This document shows positions 56,247-60,585 of a stretch of 60,585 nucleotides of DNA, piece by piece. The stretch is from NCBI RefSeq assembly GCF_001405015.1, contig NZ_CYZX01000022.1, positions 1 through 60,585 of the forward strand, given 5' to 3'. Made by a program: the position numbers and the translations under genes. The DNA is from Clostridium disporicum (GTDB lineage Bacteria; Bacillota; Clostridia; Clostridiales; Clostridiaceae). How positions within the stretch are numbered: the stretch's first letter is position 1; every line of letters starts with the position of its first letter. A model generated the notes under the pieces. That model made no database searches and was not told where the DNA came from. It was given only the letters and a program-made list of their open reading frames with translations.

Positions 56247-57656
56247 TTATTCTTCAATATTAGAATTTGATTTATCATCATTATTAAAAATATTTTTATC
56301 TAAATCACCTGTTATAGAGCTTGTTATAACTGCTGAAACCATAGTTCCATTAACGTTTATCATAGTACGTGCCATATCAAGAATTGGATCTATAGCTATG
56401 ATACCTGCAGCTAATGGGAAAAATTCTCCAAGTCCAACACCGCTGATAACAACTGAAACAGCCATGATAGCAGTTCCAGGTAAGCCTGCTATTCCAAGTG
56501 AACTTATAACGATGACAATTATTAATGTTGCATAGAAAGATATATCTAAAGGTCTTCCTACCATATTTGCTAAAGTTACAGCCATAAGTGCAGGATAGAT
56601 ACCGGCACATCCATTCATACCCATATTAGAACCAAGTGAGCCAACAAAAGTAGAAGTACCTTCTTTTATGCCAGCATTTTCTGTTAGAACTTTAATAGTT
56701 ACAGGTAAAGTTCCAAGGCTTGAACGAGATGTAAAAGCAAGTACAAGTGCTTCTAAAACATTTTTAACATATTTAAATGGATTTAATTTGAACAGTGAAA
56801 CTATAAGCATTTGTAATATAAATGCAATAGCTGTAGAAATATATATTGCAATTATGAAACCAAATACTTCTTTTAATGAACTTATACCACGTGAAGCTAT
56901 TACATTTGATAGTAATGCAACAACGGCATAAGGCATAAATTTAATAATTGTTATAGCAACACTTGTTATGATTGTATAAGAAGCTTCAATGAAATCTATA
57001 AAAACCTTAACTTTATCATATTTTTTTACTTTTAATCTTCTTATAGAAAGACCTATAAAAGTTGCAAATATAACTATAGCTATAACATTTCCTTTAGCCA
57101 TTGAATCTACAATGTTTGAAGGTAATAAACCTCTTAATGTATCTGCTATAGGCTCGATTTCTTTAATTGTAGCAGAGCCAGCAATAACATTTGCACCGAC
57201 ACCTAGTTTCATTATATTTGCTACAATAACACCTATTATTGCAGATAGAGCTGTAATAGATAAAAGACTTATTATAGATACTCCTGTAAGTTTACCTATA
57301 TTATCATCTTGAGTCATATTCATAATTACTCTGATGATAGATATTAATACTATTGGAACTACTAGCATTTTTAATAAATCAATAAATCCATTACCTATAA
57401 GTCCATACCATTTAGAAACTTCACTAATCCATGTTATTTCAGATGGATTTGCAGGGAATTTAGCTACAAGTTGGATTAATAGTCCTAATAATAAACCTAT
57501 TATAGTGGATAGAATCATTCTAGTAGAAAATTTAAGCTTAGTTTTGCCTTTACCTAAAAAACTGATTCCAAAGAAAATTAATACTAAAATTCCTATAAAT
57601 AATACAGTTTTAAAATCTGAAATCATTAAAAACTGTTGAAAAAAAGTTGAATTCAT
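56247..57656 (-). CDS. Dicarboxylate/amino acid:cation symporter, TcyP-like
   Basis: A 469-residue membrane transporter of the DAACS family with about eight helices, the signatures WYGLIGNGFIDLLKMLVVPIV (in shorter segments) and FTSRSSLGTLPVT, and GLPGTAIMAVSVV in the transport core. The N-terminal layout resembles TcyP, the sodium-coupled L-cystine importer; the substrate is likely cystine or an acidic amino acid. GGAG site; monocistronic. Confidence 0.82.
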   Translation of the reverse strand: MNSTFFQQFLMISDFKTVLFIGILVLIFFGISFLGKGKTKLKFSTRMILSTIIGLLLGLLIQLVAKFPANPSEITWISEVSKWYGLIGNGFIDLLKMLVVPIVLISIIRVIMNMTQDDNIGKLTGVSIISLLSITALSAIIGVIVANIMKLGVGANVIAGSATIKEIEPIADTLRGLLPSNIVDSMAKGNVIAIVIFATFIGLSIRRLKVKKYDKVKVFIDFIEASYTIITSVAITIIKFMPYAVVALLSNVIASRGISSLKEVFGFIIAIYISTAIAFILQMLIVSLFKLNPFKYVKNVLEALVLAFTSRSSLGTLPVTIKVLTENAGIKEGTSTFVGSLGSNMGMNGCAGIYPALMAVTLANMVGRPLDISFYATLIIVIVISSLGIAGLPGTAIMAVSVVISGVGLGEFFPLAAGIIAIDPILDMARTMINVNGTMVSAVITSSITGDLDKNIFNNDDKSNSNIEE

Positions 57657-57924
57657 TTTTTTTCTCCTTTCGTAAATAACTCTTTAATTTAGTATTATAT
57701 ATTTCAATAAAAATTAATTCAACAAAATTTAACAAAAATAGATAAAAAAATCTTGAATACTTTCTAAAAATGCTTTAAAGTTATAAGTAAACGATTTAAA
57801 AAATGAGGATTTTTACATTTTATTATTCAAAATGTGGAAAAAAGGTATTTTAATAAATAAAATATAATATTATAATAATATATAAGTAGAAATTTTATAA
57901 CTAAGAATTAAGGGGGAGTCTAAT

Positions 57925-58305
57925 ATGGAAAAAGTATTAAGATGTAGTATTCTAATAGTTGATGATTTTAATAATGTTTTAGTAGCTGAAAGAGGAAAAG
58001 GAAAAGGTGCAACTAAAACTTGGGGGTTATTTGGAAAAGAAATTAAAGGAAAAGAAGATGAAGAAAAATGTATTACAAAAGCTGTTGATAAAGATATAAA
58101 GTGTAATATATTTGATTTAAAACCTTTTAAAGAATATTTTGATGAAAAAGATAATGGGCTTAAAGTATTTATAGGTAGTATAAAAGAGTACATAACATGC
58201 CATAAAAGTATAAATCAAGTTAAATGGATTGGAAAGAATGATATAGATAAATATGAATTTAACCAAGAAGATATAAAGATTCTTAAGGATTTTTTTAATA
58301 TATAA
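57925..58305 (+). CDS. Small NUDIX-like protein with degenerate NUDIX box
   Basis: A 126-residue protein with NUDIX-like fold features (VLVAERGKGKG, TWGLFGKEI, VKWIGKNDIDKYEF). The NUDIX box, normally GX5EX7REUXEEXGU, reads GKEDEEKCITKAVDKDI: the Arg-Glu and Glu-Glu positions are replaced. Hydrolase activity is doubtful. GGGGGAG site; monocistronic. Confidence 0.75.
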   Translation: MEKVLRCSILIVDDFNNVLVAERGKGKGATKTWGLFGKEIKGKEDEEKCITKAVDKDIKCNIFDLKPFKEYFDEKDNGLKVFIGSIKEYITCHKSINQVKWIGKNDIDKYEFNQEDIKILKDFFNI

Positions 58306-58338
58306 AAGATGAAGCAATTAAGCTTCATCTTTTTATTT
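58304..58338 (+). terminator. Terminator of the NUDIX-like gene
   Basis: AAAAGATGAAGC and GCTTCATCTTTT, 12-base arms with a 6-base loop. Confidence 0.85.
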
Positions 58339-58347
58339 TTAAAATTA

Positions 58348-59088
58348 TTATTTGATTTCAGTCAAGTTATGCCAGTATCTAGTAGGCATATGCATTTTTT
58401 GAAGCTTTGAGTTTTCTCGTTCTTTTATATTTATAGAATTATAGAATGTTTTCCATAAGGATTCAAATTCATCATTAGAATAGTTTAATAAATTTTTTGT
58501 TTCATCCTTAGAAAGTTCAGTTATTATACTATTATTTTTATTATAGAAAAGAGCAATTTCTCTTTTCAAATCATGAATTATAAAGTTCTGATCGGAAAAA
58601 CGTTCTATAAAGTGAGTAGATATTATAGGCAAAATATTATGGTCAGGCTCAATAGTACTATAGTATAATTGGGCTTTAATTTTTTTGAATCTAACAAACC
58701 CAGTAAACCTATGAGATTCTAAAGAAACTTTTCTATAATATTTATCAACTAGAGAGATTATCTCATTGTTCTTAGCTAAGTTTATATTATTTCCATAGTT
58801 ATAACATAGTTTAATATATTTATATATTAATGTTTCTATATTATTAACATCACTTAAGTAGAGATAATAAATAGTTTTTAATGTAGTATAACTAAGTTTG
58901 TCACGTATGCTTGAATAAACTCTATTAAATTTATCTATTTCAGTTACAATCTCTATTGGAGATGAAATAAGATTAGGTAAATAATTTTTAGTTTTAGTTA
59001 TTTTCACCTCTGTTTTAGATGAATAACAATAGAATATACATGTTAATAAACCTTCAAATGTACCGTCATATAAATACTCATTTATCAT
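58348..59088 (-). CDS. TIGR03915-family putative DNA-repair protein
   Basis: A 246-residue protein that pairs with a radical-SAM protein: it begins EYLYDGTFEGLLTCIFYC, with FVRFKKIKAQLYYSTIEPDHNILP and MPTRYWHNLTEIK at the end. It starts two bases after the radical-SAM gene stop, and its ribosome-binding site lies inside that gene. Together they form a conserved pair of unknown DNA modification or repair function. Confidence 0.88.
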   Translation of the reverse strand: MINEYLYDGTFEGLLTCIFYCYSSKTEVKITKTKNYLPNLISSPIEIVTEIDKFNRVYSSIRDKLSYTTLKTIYYLYLSDVNNIETLIYKYIKLCYNYGNNINLAKNNEIISLVDKYYRKVSLESHRFTGFVRFKKIKAQLYYSTIEPDHNILPIISTHFIERFSDQNFIIHDLKREIALFYNKNNSIITELSKDETKNLLNYSNDEFESLWKTFYNSINIKERENSKLQKMHMPTRYWHNLTEIK

Positions 59089-59090
59089 AA

Positions 59091-60419
59091 TTATATTTCT
59101 CCTATAATTGAAGAATTTTTATCTTTCAATAAAGATAACTTGTTAAAAGAAGGTGATAAAGCAATGTTATTATCAAAAAAACTAAGTTGTTCATAATTGT
59201 TATCTATTATATTCAAATCAACTTTTGGAGATAAAACTTTCTTTATTTTATCACCATCTATATCTACAGAACCAAAATATTTTCCTTTACAGGTTATAAA
59301 ATATTGAGCTCTTTTTAAAACTACTCCTAATTTTTTTAAATCTTCAAAATCTAAAGAAGATATTCTTCTAGAGCTAAGAATTTTTTTTGCACCTCGTATT
59401 CCTATACCAGGAATTCTTATAAGAGTTTCGTAAGGGGCTTTATTTATTTCTACAGGAAATAGGTGAATGTTATTAATTGCCCAATTTGTTTTAGGATCAA
59501 AATTTATATCGAAGTTAGGAGCTTTATTATCTAATAATTCATCAGCTTTAAAACCGTAAAGTCTAAGAAGCCAGTCGCCTTGATATAGACGATGTTCTCT
59601 TAATGTGGGCGGATTTTTTATACTAGGTAAATTTTTATCAGTATTAACAGGTACATATGCAGAGTAATAAACACGTTTTAATGAAAATTTATTATAAAGG
59701 TTTTCACTTAACTTCAATATATTATAATCACTTTCTTTAGTAGCACCAACAATTAGTTGAGTACTTTGTCCTCCAGGAACGAAAAGTGGAGCAGATTTGA
59801 ACTTTTTTCTTTCATCATTGTATAGAATAATATTATTTTTTATGGATTTCATAGGAGTAAAAATACTTTCTTTGTTTTTTTCAGGGGCAAGAAGCTTTAG
59901 TGAATCGTTTGAAGGTAACTCCAAATTAACACTCATTCTATCTACTAATGTTCCAGCTTTTTTTATTAATGATTCATCTGCACCAGGAATTGCTTTTAAG
60001 TGGATGTAACCTCTGAAGTTATAACTATTTCTAAGTTTATCAACAACATTAGTTAACATTTCCATGGTATGATTGGCGTTTTTAAATATGGCAGAGCTTA
60101 AAAAAAGCCCTTCAATGTAATTTCTTCTATAGAAATTAATAGTTAAAGATACAATCTCGTCCACTGTAAAAGCTGCTCTTTCTATATCATTAGACTTTCT
60201 ATTTAAGCAATAAGTACAATCGTAAATGCAGTAGTTAGTTAATAGGATTTTTAATAGAGAAATACATCTTCCGTCTGGAGTAAATGAGTGACAAATTCCA
60301 GAAGTACTCACTGAACCTAGTTGACCTTTTTTTGAGTTTCGATTTGAACCAGATGATGAACAAGATACATCATATTTAGCAGCATCACTTAATATTCTTA
60401 ATTTTTCATTTATATCCAT
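59091..60419 (-). CDS. TIGR03916-family putative DNA modification/repair radical-SAM protein
   Basis: A 442-residue radical-SAM enzyme. The N-terminal signature KLRILSDAAKYDVSC, the 4Fe-4S motif Cys64/Cys68/Cys71 in CIYDCTYC, and a C-terminal helix-hairpin-helix DNA-binding motif (IPGIGIRGAKKI) are visible. The family is predicted to modify or repair DNA; the reaction is not established. It lies upstream of and is translationally linked to its TIGR03915 partner. Confidence 0.9.
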   Translation of the reverse strand: MDINEKLRILSDAAKYDVSCSSSGSNRNSKKGQLGSVSTSGICHSFTPDGRCISLLKILLTNYCIYDCTYCLNRKSNDIERAAFTVDEIVSLTINFYRRNYIEGLFLSSAIFKNANHTMEMLTNVVDKLRNSYNFRGYIHLKAIPGADESLIKKAGTLVDRMSVNLELPSNDSLKLLAPEKNKESIFTPMKSIKNNIILYNDERKKFKSAPLFVPGGQSTQLIVGATKESDYNILKLSENLYNKFSLKRVYYSAYVPVNTDKNLPSIKNPPTLREHRLYQGDWLLRLYGFKADELLDNKAPNFDINFDPKTNWAINNIHLFPVEINKAPYETLIRIPGIGIRGAKKILSSRRISSLDFEDLKKLGVVLKRAQYFITCKGKYFGSVDIDGDKIKKVLSPKVDLNIIDNNYEQLSFFDNNIALSPSFNKLSLLKDKNSSIIGEI

Positions 60420-60439
60420 AAAATCACCTTCAAATATAT

Positions 60440-60585
60440 TGGTCTTATGTCAATATTTTGGACACAAAAAGTCAAACTTTTTTATGCTGCACTTCTAGCT
60501 AATAATTCACATTGATCTGGAGTCATGTAATTAATAGAAGAGTGTAGCCTTTTTCTGTTATACCAACCTTCAATATATTTAAAAA
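60440..60585 (-). mobile_element. End of an IS3-family insertion sequence, cut by the window
   Basis: The left end of the element, TGGTCTTATGTCAATATT..., lies at 60440, followed by the transposase C-terminus. Typical IS3 ends begin TG. Most of the element is beyond the window. It inserted about 20 bases upstream of the radical-SAM gene. Confidence 0.7.
60482..60585 (-). CDS. IS3-family transposase, C-terminal fragment
   Basis: The visible 34 residues include GWYNRKRLHSSINY and TPDQCELLA, the ending of IS3/IS150-type OrfB integrases. The start is outside the window. Confidence 0.85.
   Translation of the reverse strand, partial: FKYIEGWYNRKRLHSSINYMTPDQCELLARSAA

Noticed and set aside
56668..57639. 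Several plus-strand open frames
   Set aside because: They are shadows of the TcyP-like transporter gene.

Overview
The window is AT-rich (roughly 70% A+T by eye), gene-dense chromosomal DNA of a Gram-positive anaerobe, most probably a Clostridium sensu stricto species. Evidence: GAGGTG/GGAGG ribosome-binding sites, several TTG and GTG starts, lipoprotein boxes, a glycine riboswitch, a T-box leader on argS, YesN/YesM-type two-component genes, an oxygen-sensitive pyruvate formate-lyase activase and a putative DNA-modification radical-SAM pair typical of Clostridia. All identifications are from reading the sequence; no database search was run. No phage, CRISPR array or rRNA was seen. The only mobile DNA is the end of an IS3-type element at the right edge.

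Layout. 1-1047: non-coding, with a hairpin near the left end. 1048-5302: a large beta-propeller sensor kinase, an unidentified protein and a DUF1858 protein. 5492-16180: a galactose block: mglB, mglA, mglC, an unlisted 51-residue membrane protein, then an AraC-type response regulator, its sensor kinase, a membrane-anchored sugar-binding protein, a second MglB-like lipoprotein and galM. 16323-21240: a shared sugar-ABC ATPase (MsmK/UgpC type), a PucR-type regulator, a LacI-family regulator with two operator-like sites, and malQ. 21398-25459: K+ channel, tRNA-Leu(GAG), tandem glycine riboswitch driving an alanine/glycine symporter, a glucosaminidase-type wall hydrolase and acylphosphatase.

25641-29955 (minus strand): polyamine transporter potABCD with its XRE-cupin regulator and a clear operator. 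30429-34541: pflA, CapA-like protein, a DnaQ-type exonuclease and an arginase-family enzyme; a long folded element lies between the convergent CapA and exonuclease genes. 34958-42162: LCP wall-polymer transferase with a repeat tail, an M50-like protein without HExxH, a degenerate Ppx/GppA-HD protein, T-box plus argS, and an AI-2E-family permease. 42232-44447: Fur-controlled feoA-feoB plus a 46-residue Cys-rich FeoB partner. 44587-52775: small housekeeping and unknown genes (RNase H-like, ComEC-like MBL lipoprotein, PlsC, a P-loop protein, DUF378, Lrp/AsnC regulator, PHP phosphoesterase, gamma carbonic anhydrase, CvfB). 53031-60419: an orphan PAS kinase, two tandem membrane-anchored endonuclease-fold proteins, a TcyP-like symporter, a weak NUDIX protein and the radical-SAM/DNA-repair pair.

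The strongest functional story is the galactose block: an import machine, an enzyme for the imported sugar, and a dedicated membrane sensor that appears to use periplasmic-type binding proteins as ligand detectors. Other themes are hairpins that bury ribosome-binding sites (22725-22750 and 49152-49205) and enzyme folds whose catalytic motifs are lost (36535, 37240, 55044/55555, 57925).
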